Numbered from the stretch's first letter, positions 24,654-32,880 are shown. The stretch: 41,777 nt of DNA from Nitrospira japonica (GCA_020723925.1 DYHX01000008.1:1-41777); one strand, 5' to 3'. Translations and numbers: made by a program. Notes: generated from the letters alone by a model not told the origin.

Positions 24654-25992
24654 GGGTCTGAAAATCCTATCTGTAGATGATGACCCTGTCACATGCTCGA
24701 TCCTCGAGAGGATACTCAATAAATGCGACTGCAAACATGAAATCATACGAAGCGGTCCAGAGGCGCTACAAAGGATCGAAAGGGAAAAATATGACCTGTT
24801 GATAACCGACCTCAAAATGCCTGATGTTGACGGCATGACGATACTGAAAGAGGCCAGAAAGAGGTCGCCTGACATCCTTGTTATTATGATCACAGGCTTT
24901 TCTACAGTTGAGAGTGCAGTGGAGGCCATGAAACTCGGTGCCTATGATTATCTTAGGAAACCTATAGACCCTGATGAGCTTCTGCTCATTGTCGAAAGGG
25001 CATTAGAGAATAAAAGGCTCCTTGATGAAAACAGGTTGCTGAAGGAAGAATTGGCCGAGAGATTCGGCTTTGAAAGCATAATAGGCCAGCACCCGAAGAT
25101 GCTGCAGGTTTTTGAGGTCGTTAAGAAAATATCACAGTCGAGGTCAAACGTGATAATCCGCGGTGAGAGCGGCACTGGAAAGGAACTTGTAGCCAGGGCT
25201 ATACACTATAACGGCCCGAGAAGAAAAAACAGGTTTATTGCAGTGAACTGCGGTGCTATGCCTGATAATCTGCTTGAGAACGAGCTTTTCGGTCATGAAA
25301 AAGGTGCATTCACCGGTGCAGTTGCACAGAAAATTGGCCTCATTGAGGCAGCAAGCGGAGGGACGCTATTTCTGGACGAGATTGGAAATATAAGTGAGGC
25401 AATGCAGATACGACTCCTCAGGGTAATTCAGGAAAGGAGCTTTTTCAGGATTGGAGGTAGCCGCGAGGTGAATGTGGATGTTAGATTCATCTGTGCCACA
25501 AACCAGAACATTGAAAGGCTCGTTGAGGAGGGGAGATTCAGGGAGGACCTATTTCACAGGCTTAATGTTATTACCGTATCACTGCCTCCATTGCGGGAGA
25601 GGATGGAAGACATGCCCCTTTTGATTAGCCACTTTATAAAAAAATTCAACCACTATTATGGAAAGGAGATAAAAGGGGTTACAGAAGATGTCCTTAATGT
25701 GTTGATGGGATATGGTTGGAAAGGGAATGTCAGAGAGCTGGAGAATGTGATAGAGAGGGCCATAACTCTTATGGATGGCGATACTATAGAAGTCAGTGAC
25801 CTTCCAGCTTATATCCTTGAGAGGGATGATGCGAAAAATATAAGAGGAATACCCACGCTCAAAGAATTAGAGAAAAAGCATATCCTTCAGATTTTGAAAG
25901 AGACAGATGGAGACAGGAATAAGGCGGCAGAGCTTCTCGGAATAGATAAGACAACACTGTGGAGGAAGATTAAAAGGTATAACATAATCTAA
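24646..25992 (+). CDS. NtrC-family sigma-54-dependent response regulator
   Basis: 448 residues from ATG 24646 (MYEGLKILSVDDD), which overlaps the kinase stop. An upstream in-frame ATG at 24589 would add 19 non-homologous residues. Receiver domain with phospho-acceptor Asp55 (LLITDLKMPD) and Lys105. The AAA+ domain has Walker A GESGTGKE (173-180), the sigma-54 contact loop GAFTGA (220-225) and Walker B GGTLFLDEIGN. A Fis-type helix-turn-helix ends the protein (NKAAELLGIDKTTLWRKIKR). It probably activates the promoter at 26124-26140 for the cytochrome gene. Confidence 0.96.
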   Translation: MYEGLKILSVDDDPVTCSILERILNKCDCKHEIIRSGPEALQRIEREKYDLLITDLKMPDVDGMTILKEARKRSPDILVIMITGFSTVESAVEAMKLGAYDYLRKPIDPDELLLIVERALENKRLLDENRLLKEELAERFGFESIIGQHPKMLQVFEVVKKISQSRSNVIIRGESGTGKELVARAIHYNGPRRKNRFIAVNCGAMPDNLLENELFGHEKGAFTGAVAQKIGLIEAASGGTLFLDEIGNISEAMQIRLLRVIQERSFFRIGGSREVNVDVRFICATNQNIERLVEEGRFREDLFHRLNVITVSLPPLRERMEDMPLLISHFIKKFNHYYGKEIKGVTEDVLNVLMGYGWKGNVRELENVIERAITLMDGDTIEVSDLPAYILERDDAKNIRGIPTLKELEKKHILQILKETDGDRNKAAELLGIDKTTLWRKIKRYNII

Positions 25993-26000
25993 ATTGCATT

Positions 26001-26026
26001 GTGCAATTATTGATTGTATAATGCAC
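26001..26026. promoter_or_regulatory. Imperfect palindrome behind the regulator gene
   Basis: GTGCAATTAT ... ATAATGCAC is an imperfect dyad just after the regulator stop. It lies about 100 bp upstream of the -24 element, a usual distance for an NtrC-type activator site. A weak terminator is the alternative. Confidence 0.35.
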
Positions 26027-26089
26027 CCGCGAAAAGGCTCGTTCTATCTTATCAACAATGCATCTTGCACTTATTTTCAATCTCCTCAA

Positions 26090-26116
26090 AAGATAAGTCC
26101 TTGAAAATCTTATCTT
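26090..26116. promoter_or_regulatory. Inverted repeat AAGATAAG-N11-CTTATCTT, candidate activator site
   Basis: Perfect 8-bp arms at 26090-26097 and 26109-26116, with another ATCTTATC near 26045. The repeat ends 7 bases before the -24 box, closer than most enhancer sites, so its role is uncertain. Confidence 0.45.
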
Positions 26117-26123
26117 CTCACGA

Positions 26124-26140
26124 TGGCATTATCCTTGCAT
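26124..26140 (+). promoter_or_regulatory. Sigma-54 (-24/-12) promoter
   Basis: TGGCATTATCCTTGCAT matches the -24/-12 consensus TGGCAC-N5-TTGCW, with GG and GC exactly 10 bases apart. It lies 49 bases upstream of the cytochrome start and directly downstream of a sigma-54 activator gene. A strong AAGGAGGA ribosome binding site is at 26177-26184. Confidence 0.85.
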
Positions 26141-26188
26141 ATTTTTAGTAGTATTAGCAGGAATCCTATAGTGATTAAGGAGGAATAA

Positions 26189-27991
26189 ATGAGGAAATTG
26201 ATATTGATACTCGCTGTTCTGTCAATTTGTATTATCGCATTGTTCATTGTAAGCAACAAAACCATTGCACAACAGAAGCCTCATGATGTCAATAGCTGCC
26301 TTGAGTGCCATAGCAATGCGGAAAAAATGAAGGAGCTTGGTTATCCCCAGTTCACCATGACAAAAGATGAAGTTGAAAAGCAGACAGGCATGCCTGCAAC
26401 ATGCACTAACTGCCACTTCGGGAATCCAAAAGACAACACAAAGGAAGGTGCACATAAGGATATGCTCAGACTCTATTATGTGAGGATGAAAGGGTTTGAA
26501 GCAGTAACAAGGGATAAACTTAAGAAATTTGCGCCTGAGTCTCTGGAGCCAAGAGGGAAAAATCAAATGATTGACCTTTTGCCGATAGTAGAGAAAGAAG
26601 GTAAAAATGTAAAGGACCCAGAGGTAAACACAATTTTATTCCATGATAAAAACCCTGACACCCTCTCTTATGATTACTCTATCCAGGAGAAGACCTGCGG
26701 CGTCTGCCATCCAAAACAGGTTGAGGAGTTCAAGAAAACCGCTATGGGTCACAATGCAAAGCAGAGCCAGTATAAGACATGGACAGACGAGAAAAGGGGG
26801 CCGCATAACTGCGGTCTATGGTTTATAGAAAACCAGGCTGAGATAGCAAAAAACACATCTGTCCCCTATACATCGGAGATGGCAAAGATTAACCAGAAGG
26901 CATGCAATACCTGCCATGCAGGCTGCCTTGACTGCCACTACAGCCCGAAAAAGAAAGACCCGAACAACCCAAAGATGGGCTCACATACATTCACAAAGAC
27001 TATATCGCCGCAGGCATGCTATGGTGGCGGGAGGGGTTCTATATGTCATGCAGGGCCTGAAGATAGAAGGCGAGGTGGTGGTTATATGGGCGGTGATTAT
27101 GCAAATCCAAAAGGAGCAATAGCGGATATTCATTATTCAAAAGGGCTCCTCTGTACAGACTGCCATGAGACTGCGGCTAAGGATAAAAAACTGCTGCACG
27201 GAGAGGTAAAGAGACAGGCTAAATGTACCAAGTGCCATGAGCCTGCTGTGAAGGCAGTCTCAAAATCTATTCATAAAAGACTTTCCTGTGAGGCATGTCA
27301 CATACAGGATGTTGGTGCCTATACAGGCACATTCTGGGGGCCTGGTAAGGTTGGTGGTGTTGCAACGCCTTTCAAAAAGTATAAAGACTATTACGGAACG
27401 ATGAAGGAGCCCATTCTCATCAAAGATCAAAAGGAAAGGTGGGTGCCTGTAAAGCCCTATGCAATGGCTGCAATGAACCAGAAGTCTGCAGGAGAACTCA
27501 AGCCTGGGCTTGCATGGAGATATCCTGTAAATCTGCCTGACCTTGAGAGGACAGATGATGTATATGCCTTTGTTGGACTTCTGAAAGGGATGCCTGAGAA
27601 TGACAATGTCCTTGCATGGATACAGATGGATAAGATGTCCCATAAGTATGGGAAATCAAGGAGTTGCGAAAGCTGTCACACAAAGGACGGAGAGCAGCGT
27701 CAGGAGGTTTCATGGAAATATACAGACCAGGGGGCTGAGCCTTTTGAGGGAAAACATACGGTAGTGGCGAACAAGGAGGGGCTGTTCATAAAGGATATAC
27801 AGGCAACTACCGAAATAAAGGTCAAAGAGGGCTGGAAGCTCTCAAGCTTTGCACCATGGTATTATCTCAAGGACCAATGGCAGGTTGAGGGTAATTTCTC
27901 AGTACCACCCGTGAAGAATACAACAGCCTATAAAAATGAAAAATCGAAATACGAAGAGGTAATAAAATCTGCGTGGAAATACCACATGTAA
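26189..27991 (+). CDS. Periplasmic multihaem cytochrome c, nine CXXCH motifs plus one CX8CH
   Basis: 600 residues with an N-terminal signal peptide (1 to about 27, ending near TIAQQ). CXXCH motifs begin at Cys37, 72, 170, 239, 246, 322, 346, 367 and 493. A tenth, non-canonical site is Cys277-X8-Cys286-His287. A conserved-looking block after it (AGPEDRRRGGGYMGGDY) and FWGPGKVGG after the ninth motif may line a catalytic pocket. The C-terminal 100 residues lack haem motifs. Size and haem count recall octahaem hydroxylamine/tetrathionate/sulfite enzymes, but I cannot assign it to one. Mature protein and haems would be assembled in the periplasm by Ccm/Ccs machinery. It is monocistronic, with a sigma-54 promoter and a strong terminator. 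Confidence 0.88.
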   Translation: MRKLILILAVLSICIIALFIVSNKTIAQQKPHDVNSCLECHSNAEKMKELGYPQFTMTKDEVEKQTGMPATCTNCHFGNPKDNTKEGAHKDMLRLYYVRMKGFEAVTRDKLKKFAPESLEPRGKNQMIDLLPIVEKEGKNVKDPEVNTILFHDKNPDTLSYDYSIQEKTCGVCHPKQVEEFKKTAMGHNAKQSQYKTWTDEKRGPHNCGLWFIENQAEIAKNTSVPYTSEMAKINQKACNTCHAGCLDCHYSPKKKDPNNPKMGSHTFTKTISPQACYGGGRGSICHAGPEDRRRGGGYMGGDYANPKGAIADIHYSKGLLCTDCHETAAKDKKLLHGEVKRQAKCTKCHEPAVKAVSKSIHKRLSCEACHIQDVGAYTGTFWGPGKVGGVATPFKKYKDYYGTMKEPILIKDQKERWVPVKPYAMAAMNQKSAGELKPGLAWRYPVNLPDLERTDDVYAFVGLLKGMPENDNVLAWIQMDKMSHKYGKSRSCESCHTKDGEQRQEVSWKYTDQGAEPFEGKHTVVANKEGLFIKDIQATTEIKVKEGWKLSSFAPWYYLKDQWQVEGNFSVPPVKNTTAYKNEKSKYEEVIKSAWKYHM

Positions 27992-28020
27992 GAGAAACAA
28001 AAATTTAGCAATAGAAACTC

Positions 28021-28052
28021 GGGCCGCCTTTTACTAAAAGGCGGCCCTTTTT
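28021..28052 (+). terminator. Rho-independent terminator of the cytochrome gene
   Basis: GGGCCGCCTTTT, loop ACT, AAAAGGCGGCCC, then TTTTT (28048-28052). Perfect 12-bp stem, 29 bases after the stop codon. Confidence 0.95.
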
Positions 28053-28145
28053 GTAATACCCAAATCCAGCGATAACCGCAGGCGGCACAATCTGTCGATG
28101 AGTCTTATTGTTTAAGGAGCTGTATTGATGGCTTCAATCAAACTA

Positions 28146-28274
28146 TAGGCAGGACACGGTATTTGAGCGGTTTTTTTCGCTGATAAGCGAGGACAGGATG
28201 TCCGAGCAAGCGAAAACCTCGGAGGAAGGCTTGGATGCCTTCCGAGAATGAGCGAAAATACCATGTCCTGCCTA
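28146..28274. repeat. Structured ~130-bp element, copy B
   Basis: TAGGCAGGACA (28146) and TGTCCTGCCTA (28274) form the ends, with outer stem GGTATTT / AAATACC. Arm 1 is closed by TTTTCGCT / AGCGAAAA with an inner GGACA-GGA-TGTCC hairpin. Arm 2 is CTCGGAGGAAGGC / GCCTTCCGAG. It is inverted relative to copy A and lies between the convergent cytochrome and FKBP genes. Confidence 0.8.
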
Positions 28275-28312
28275 TTTAGAATAGTTTATGAATAATCTGG
28301 GTTAGACGACTA

Positions 28313-28741
28313 TCAGGCAATCTCCAGTAGTTGAATATCGAAAAACAGGTCTTTTCCTGCCAGCGGATGATTTCCATCCAGAGTTAGTGCCATCTCGGAA
28401 ATATCGACCACAGTGACCATAAATATTTTACCGTCTGCCCGACTCATCCGTATCTGTTGACCCACTTCAGGATTAAAGTTTGCAGGGGCTTTCTTCCTAT
28501 CGAACTCAAACACCATCTCTTTCCGATGTGGGCCGTACGCCTGGTCCATTGGAATCTTGATTGTCTTTGATTCGCCTATACCCATTCCAATAACAGCATG
28601 TTCAAAGCCCGGGATCATTTGACCTTCGCCAAGTGTGAATTCCAGAGGGTTGCTGTTTGCAGAGGAATCAAATACCGTCCCGTCCTCAAATTTGCCCGTG
28701 TAATGAACCTTAACGGTGTCACCTTGTTTTGCCTTTGCCAT
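28313..28741 (-). CDS. FKBP-type peptidyl-prolyl isomerase (SlyD-like)
   Basis: 142 residues: a minimal FKBP domain (VKVHYTGKFEDGTVFDSS, GEGQMIPGFEHAVIGM) with an inserted IF flap (about 70-125, AYGPHRKEMVFEFDRKKAP) as in SlyD/FKBP-2 proteins. No signal peptide and no His-rich metal tail, so it is a cytosolic isomerase/chaperone. The ribosome binding site is AAGGAGG, 8 bases before ATG. It is preceded by the palindromic element at 28765-28868. Confidence 0.93.
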   Translation of the reverse strand: MAKAKQGDTVKVHYTGKFEDGTVFDSSANSNPLEFTLGEGQMIPGFEHAVIGMGIGESKTIKIPMDQAYGPHRKEMVFEFDRKKAPANFNPEVGQQIRMSRADGKIFMVTVVDISEMALTLDGNHPLAGKDLFFDIQLLEIA

Positions 28742-28764
28742 TTTTAACCTCCTTACTTAAGGAC

Positions 28765-28868
28765 TAATACAAACGCATTAACTTATGGTACCCCCCCACC
28801 CTTCCCTCCCCCTCAAGGGGGAGGGTTAGGGTGGGGGTGATGTATCGTAACTTCTTACGTTTGTATTA
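28765..28868. repeat. 104-bp palindromic element, TAATACAAACG ends
   Basis: TAATACAAACG (28765-28775) and CGTTTGTATTA (28858-28868) are exact inverted ends. The arms stay similar inward, reaching a CCCTCCCCCT / AGGGGGAGGG hairpin core. It lies between the FKBP gene and the coiled-coil gene, and could fold as a long hairpin in RNA of either strand. Confidence 0.75.
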
Positions 28869-28938
28869 AAAGTTCCAAAAATCGTTGTACTCTTATTAGA
28901 GAATTACAAAGTCATGTTTCGTTTATACCAGATTTTTT

Positions 28939-29886
28939 TTACAGCTGTTTATAAAGCACCAGATACTCTTGCTCAAGGATTGAATACCTACCCTGCAAAT
29001 CACTTAATGCTTTGCTTTTTTCTTCTAATTTTTCTTCGAGTCCTTTGAGCCTTGTCAGAAATTCATCTCTTTCCTGAACAATCCTGTTATATTCTTCTTC
29101 CTCAACTTTTTTAGCGTGCTCCTTTTCTGCCTCAATCCTTTTAAGCTCTTCCTCCCAAACATGGAAGTCGCCGCTGAGCCTTTCGTTTTCTTTTTCAAGA
29201 ATACCAACGCACATTTCCAGTTCTCTATTGGTCTTTTCAAAGACAGTAAGAGCCTCTTTTATTTCTTCACCCTCATCAGCCTTATCCATCAAGCCTGTAA
29301 TCTTACTCCTTAAATCTTTATTACTCTGCTGAACAACATTAAGGCGCTTCTGTGTCTCATTGAACATGCCTTTGTAGCTCATAAGTTCTGTAATCTTGCT
29401 CGCCTGCTTCTCGATTACATTCTGCAACTTCTTCCTTTCCTCTTTTAAAAGTCTAATTTCATTTAAATTAGTCTTCAGAGTATCTTCCTTTAACAATAAA
29501 TCCCTTTTTTTCTGGAGCTGGTCTTTTATTATATCCTCAAAACCGTTGAATAGATTTTCCCAGAATACCCTGTATCCAGTGTCTCCCTTCCTGAATCCAT
29601 CAAGTGCACTTTTCAGGAATTGAAGTCTTAATGAGTGCATTTCTCTGACGATTCGAGTTTCAATATTATCTTCAAACTCATCACCGCTCAAAAGGTTTTT
29701 CATATCTTCTAATTTTTCTGCTGTCTGCTTTTCAAGAAATACACCAAAGTCATCTCTTCCTCTTACTATAAGCTTTTCCGAAGACCTGTATTTCCTGTTT
29801 CGATAATAGAGATAAAGGGAAATAGCTATCGTCAGTATCAGAAATTCGATAAGTAACAGGAGATAAAGGGCATTAATTCTTATCAT
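28939..29886 (-). CDS. Membrane-anchored coiled-coil protein of unknown function
   Basis: 315 residues: one N-terminal membrane helix (about 6-27), a basic stop-transfer YYRNRKYRSSEK, a short helical domain (45-125), then nearly continuous coiled coil with heptads rich in Leu/Glu/Lys to the C-terminus. No cysteine-based or catalytic motif is seen. Its ATG overlaps the stop of the vWA gene (ATGA), so the two are translationally coupled and likely act together in the inner membrane. I do not recognise a named family. Confidence 0.75.
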   Translation of the reverse strand: MIRINALYLLLLIEFLILTIAISLYLYYRNRKYRSSEKLIVRGRDDFGVFLEKQTAEKLEDMKNLLSGDEFEDNIETRIVREMHSLRLQFLKSALDGFRKGDTGYRVFWENLFNGFEDIIKDQLQKKRDLLLKEDTLKTNLNEIRLLKEERKKLQNVIEKQASKITELMSYKGMFNETQKRLNVVQQSNKDLRSKITGLMDKADEGEEIKEALTVFEKTNRELEMCVGILEKENERLSGDFHVWEEELKRIEAEKEHAKKVEEEEYNRIVQERDEFLTRLKGLEEKLEEKSKALSDLQGRYSILEQEYLVLYKQL

Positions 29887-31397
29887 CTGAGCCGTCTCCT
29901 CCTTAATCTATCAGGCACTTTTTTCAAGGCATTTCTGGAAAGGTAAATAACACCACCAATGATGAGTAATAGATTGATAAGGCCAAATTTAATAAGAACA
30001 GGCCCCCATGAAAACTCCCTCTCTAATTCGGCCTCTTTTCTGGTGGTTACATCTTTTTTACCTTTATCGGATAACCCTGTTTCTTGAGGTTGCGGTTCTA
30101 TGATCTTAAAGACATAGACCTTCTCTCTCTTAAAAGTCTTCCCTTCAGCATGTATCTTAAGCTTATACTCGCCGAGCAGGTCTGCCTTAAATTCATTGAA
30201 ATAAAACCCATCCCCTGCATGGGTGTCACCATGTGTTCCATCATCAAAGAGTTCTATATGAGCGCTCATGCCATCAGGGGAGAAGAGTTCTGCTGAGACT
30301 TCTATATGCTGAAGGATGTCTCTTGCCTTTAAAGGCTCTTTGTCCTTCTCAAGCCAGGCATCCACCTGAAGAACAGTGCCCTGAGGGACAAAGTTTCTAT
30401 TAAATGAACTCATAAGCCTCAGATTTGTGATGATAAATACCTTATTCCCCTCGCCAGAGCTAAATTTCACTGTCCACTGTCCGGTGAGTGGCTCTTTAAT
30501 AGTAACCATATCAAATATCTTTGATTCAAACCACTGGATATTCTCTCCGTGTCTTTTTGATGTAATCCTTTTTTCTCCAGGGTCAATAATAGCAATGGTT
30601 GTCTCAGGTGTCTTCTTTGAGACAAGGAGGATTACCTCTTTTATATTTTCGTCAACAAGGAAGGTTTCACCCTTCATGGGAACAGTATCCGGAGATTTTA
30701 TCTTTTCGAAGATGGATGTAAATATTAGATGCAGGTCTTTATCAGTCTTTGCAAGGCTAAAAAATCCTCCAGTCTTAAAGGCTATCTCCTCAAGCAGTTT
30801 CTGGTCAGACAATTCAGTAAAGGCTATAGTATATATTTTTACCCCTGCATTATTAATTTCAGGGAGAAGCTTTGTCCTCAGTTCCTCAGTCATGGCAGAC
30901 TCTCTATCTTTATCGCCGAGATCCATCTTTCCATCTGACATAAGTATAAGTATTCTTTCCTTTCCTGATGACAATTTAATCATCTCAAAGCCCCTTTTGA
31001 GGGCATCATGGATATTCGTATAGAGACCCTTTGAAGATACCGCATCAATCGCCTTAAAGAGCTTATTCTGGTTGTCTTTCCCTGCAGCCTCTGTCAGAGA
31101 GCTCATGGGATGACCTGCATCGCTGAAACTTATAACTCCCACCCTATCTTTCTCCTTAAGCAGGGTAATAAAGAGTTTTGCAGCAGGCTTTCTGAGGGTT
31201 TTTGGATCTGTCTTTTTCATGCTGCCAGAGCTATCCATAACAAGTACCATATCAATTCCATCTTTTTCATCAGCCAATGCTGATTGTGGAAAAATGCCTG
31301 ATAAAAGGCAGACATAGATCAATATAACAAGATGTTTAATCTTCCATCGTTTAACAAGATAACGACCGAATAGTACAGGAATCTCCATGCTCCTCAT
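29883..31397 (-). CDS. von Willebrand A domain membrane protein
   Basis: 504 residues: signal/anchor (about 18-42), a vWA domain (48-225) with a complete MIDAS motif DSSGS (Asp55, Ser57, Ser59), a middle beta-rich region, and a second beta domain with DDGTHGDTHAGDGFYFNEF, the Ca-binding-like signature of choice-of-anchor X domains. A C-terminal membrane helix (about 468-488) and an Arg-rich cytosolic tail end it. Most of it should be periplasmic, probably in metal-dependent protein binding. Gene-coupled to a coiled-coil membrane protein. Function unknown. ATG at 31388 is an alternative start. Confidence 0.8.
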   Translation of the reverse strand: MRSMEIPVLFGRYLVKRWKIKHLVILIYVCLLSGIFPQSALADEKDGIDMVLVMDSSGSMKKTDPKTLRKPAAKLFITLLKEKDRVGVISFSDAGHPMSSLTEAAGKDNQNKLFKAIDAVSSKGLYTNIHDALKRGFEMIKLSSGKERILILMSDGKMDLGDKDRESAMTEELRTKLLPEINNAGVKIYTIAFTELSDQKLLEEIAFKTGGFFSLAKTDKDLHLIFTSIFEKIKSPDTVPMKGETFLVDENIKEVILLVSKKTPETTIAIIDPGEKRITSKRHGENIQWFESKIFDMVTIKEPLTGQWTVKFSSGEGNKVFIITNLRLMSSFNRNFVPQGTVLQVDAWLEKDKEPLKARDILQHIEVSAELFSPDGMSAHIELFDDGTHGDTHAGDGFYFNEFKADLLGEYKLKIHAEGKTFKREKVYVFKIIEPQPQETGLSDKGKKDVTTRKEAELEREFSWGPVLIKFGLINLLLIIGGVIYLSRNALKKVPDRLRRRRLR

Positions 31398-31476
31398 CCT
31401 TTCAGCATTTTACTGTACCTCTTAGTTTATTTATCGAAACTTTTATAGAAAAACTTAAGGGGAAGGTAAAGAAATC

Positions 31477-31566
31477 TGGCGGAGGGAGAGGGATTTGAAC
31501 CCCCGGTGGAGTTGCCCCCACAACGGTTTTCGAGACCGCCCCATTCAACCACTCTGGCACCCCTCC
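31477..31566 (-). tRNA. tRNA-Ser (anticodon CGA)
   Basis: The acceptor GGAGGGG (31566-31560) pairs with TCCCTCC, with discriminator G and encoded CCA at 31479-31477. The anticodon loop CTCGAAA gives CGA, reading UCG. A long variable arm is present. Confidence 0.96.
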
Positions 31567-31640
31567 ATAAAATAGTTGTCAGTGAATAGTGAACAGTTTT
31601 TAGTTTACAACAAGAGAAAAAATTAATGCATAGAAATGAA

Positions 31641-31772
31641 AGTTGGGCATAGTATTTGAGCGGTTTATTTTGCCGATAGTCCGACAGTATATTTATTTAA
31701 AAATCAAGAGGCAAAATCCTCCCAGCCCTGATATTATCGGGGCGAGAATGAGCGAAAATATTATGCCCAGCT
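31641..31772. repeat. Structured ~130-bp element, copy C
   Basis: AGTTGGGCAT (31641) and ATGCCCAGCT (31772) are the ends; the outer stem includes AGTATTT / AAATATT. Arm 1 is closed by ATTTTGCC / GGCAAAAT. Arm 2 is CCCTGATA / TATCGGGG. GAGCGG and GAGAATGAGCG next to the outer stem are conserved with copy B. It lies just after tadA, between it and tRNA-Ser(CGA). Confidence 0.8.
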
Positions 31773-31790
31773 TTTTTAAATAACTAAAAA

Positions 31791-32246
31791 CTACCTTCTC
31801 TCCTGAAAAAACCTCTTCAACATCTCTGCGCACTCATCTTCAAGAACACCTGATATAACTTCTACCTGATGGTTAAGTCTTTTATCAGAAAGCAGGTTAT
31901 ACAGGCTGTCCACCGCACCGCCCTTTGTGTCTTTGCAGCCGTATACAAGCCTTCCGAGCCTGGCATTCACCATAGCACCAGCACACATAACACATGGCTC
32001 TTTAGTCACATAAAGAGCAGCATCTGTCAGACGCCAGCTATCCCCCTTTTTTGCCCCATCCCTTAATGCGATTATCTCGGCATGAGCAACTGGGTCTTTA
32101 GATGTCTCACGGATATTATGAGCCATTGCGATTATTTCGCCATCCTTCACAAGGACAGCACCAACAGGAATCTCTCCCTCAATAAAAGCAAGGCTGGCCG
32201 CTTTTAGGGCCAGCCTCATAAAGTAGATATCGTCTTCCCTATTCAC
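31791..32246 (-). CDS. tadA: tRNA-specific adenosine deaminase
   Basis: TadA deaminates A34 to inosine in tRNA-Arg(ACG) so that it can read CGU, CGC and CGA. At 151 residues the zinc deaminase motifs are His55-Ala-Glu57 and PCVMC (Cys85, Cys88). The gene sits 33 bases behind the tRNA-Arg(ACG) gene on the same strand, so enzyme and substrate are probably co-transcribed. Confidence 0.96.
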   Translation of the reverse strand: MNREDDIYFMRLALKAASLAFIEGEIPVGAVLVKDGEIIAMAHNIRETSKDPVAHAEIIALRDGAKKGDSWRLTDAALYVTKEPCVMCAGAMVNARLGRLVYGCKDTKGGAVDSLYNLLSDKRLNHQVEVISGVLEDECAEMLKRFFQERR

Positions 32247-32279
32247 TAATGATCACTGACGACTGTTCACCGTCTTTTC

Positions 32280-32356
32280 TGGCGCGCCCAGGAGGATTCG
32301 AACCCCCGACCTGCGGATTCGTAGTCCGACGCTCTATCCATCTGAGCTATGGGCGC
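32280..32356 (-). tRNA. tRNA-Arg (anticodon ACG)
   Basis: The acceptor GCGCCCA (32356-32350) pairs with TGGGCGC; discriminator G and encoded CCA at 32282-32280. The anticodon loop CTACGAA gives ACG, the TadA substrate. It starts 11 bases after the DUF2155 lipoprotein stop. Confidence 0.97.
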
Positions 32357-32367
32357 AAACTTTATCC

Positions 32368-32859
32368 TTATTTCACTCCCTCTTTCAGGGCAAGGCCATA
32401 CTTCGGATGTTCAAAGGGGTGAATATCCGGGAACTTAGCATATAACCACCCTTTAAAAATTTCCTTATCTCCCTCGTAGACCTTTATTCCAACTGCAGGG
32501 TTATTTGGCTCATTCGACATCGAGGTTATTGTACCAACATCCATCCTGAAATTCGGGAGGAACTCTCCAACAGATACCCTTAGATTAGAATCCGGTATCT
32601 TGAGGTCGCTGTTAAGGTTAACCGTGAATTCCTGGGACTTCTTTGCCATCTTATCCTCAACAATAATCTTCACAGCGCTCCATTTACCTTTTACACTGTC
32701 AGGAACAACAACCTTAACCTCTGTTTTTGTCATTGTTATATCATGTCCTTGTATTGGTGTTGATGCCTTCGGTACTGGCTGCTGCTCTTTCTTCTTACAT
32801 GCACTTACTGAAATAGCTAAAACAAGTCCTAATGTTACTGCTAACACCTTTTTTTTCAT
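32368..32859 (-). CDS. DUF2155-type lipoprotein
   Basis: 163 residues with a classical lipoprotein signal, [20 protein letters not shown] then Cys21, followed by a Lys/Gln-rich linker. The C-terminal half ends in [20 protein letters not shown], the DUF2155 pattern (GW-hydrophobic, P, HP-x-Y). Function is unknown; it is probably an envelope protein. It lies within a minus-strand series of tRNA genes (Ser GCT upstream, Arg ACG downstream), an unusual place for a lipoprotein gene. Confidence 0.75.
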   Translation of the reverse strand: MKKKVLAVTLGLVLAISVSACKKKEQQPVPKASTPIQGHDITMTKTEVKVVVPDSVKGKWSAVKIIVEDKMAKKSQEFTVNLNSDLKIPDSNLRVSVGEFLPNFRMDVGTITSMSNEPNNPAVGIKVYEGDKEIFKGWLYAKFPDIHPFEHPKYGLALKEGVK

Positions 32860-32880
32860 TCAACCCTCCTACTTAATTTT

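Noticed and set aside
26810-26820. Cys208 in HNCGLW of the cytochrome as another haem site
   Set aside because: No second Cys-His follows; a single cysteine is not a haem c attachment motif.
28021-28274. Reading the structured element B as the terminator of the cytochrome gene
   Set aside because: A strong separate terminator at 28021-28052 already serves the gene; the element starts about 94 bases later.
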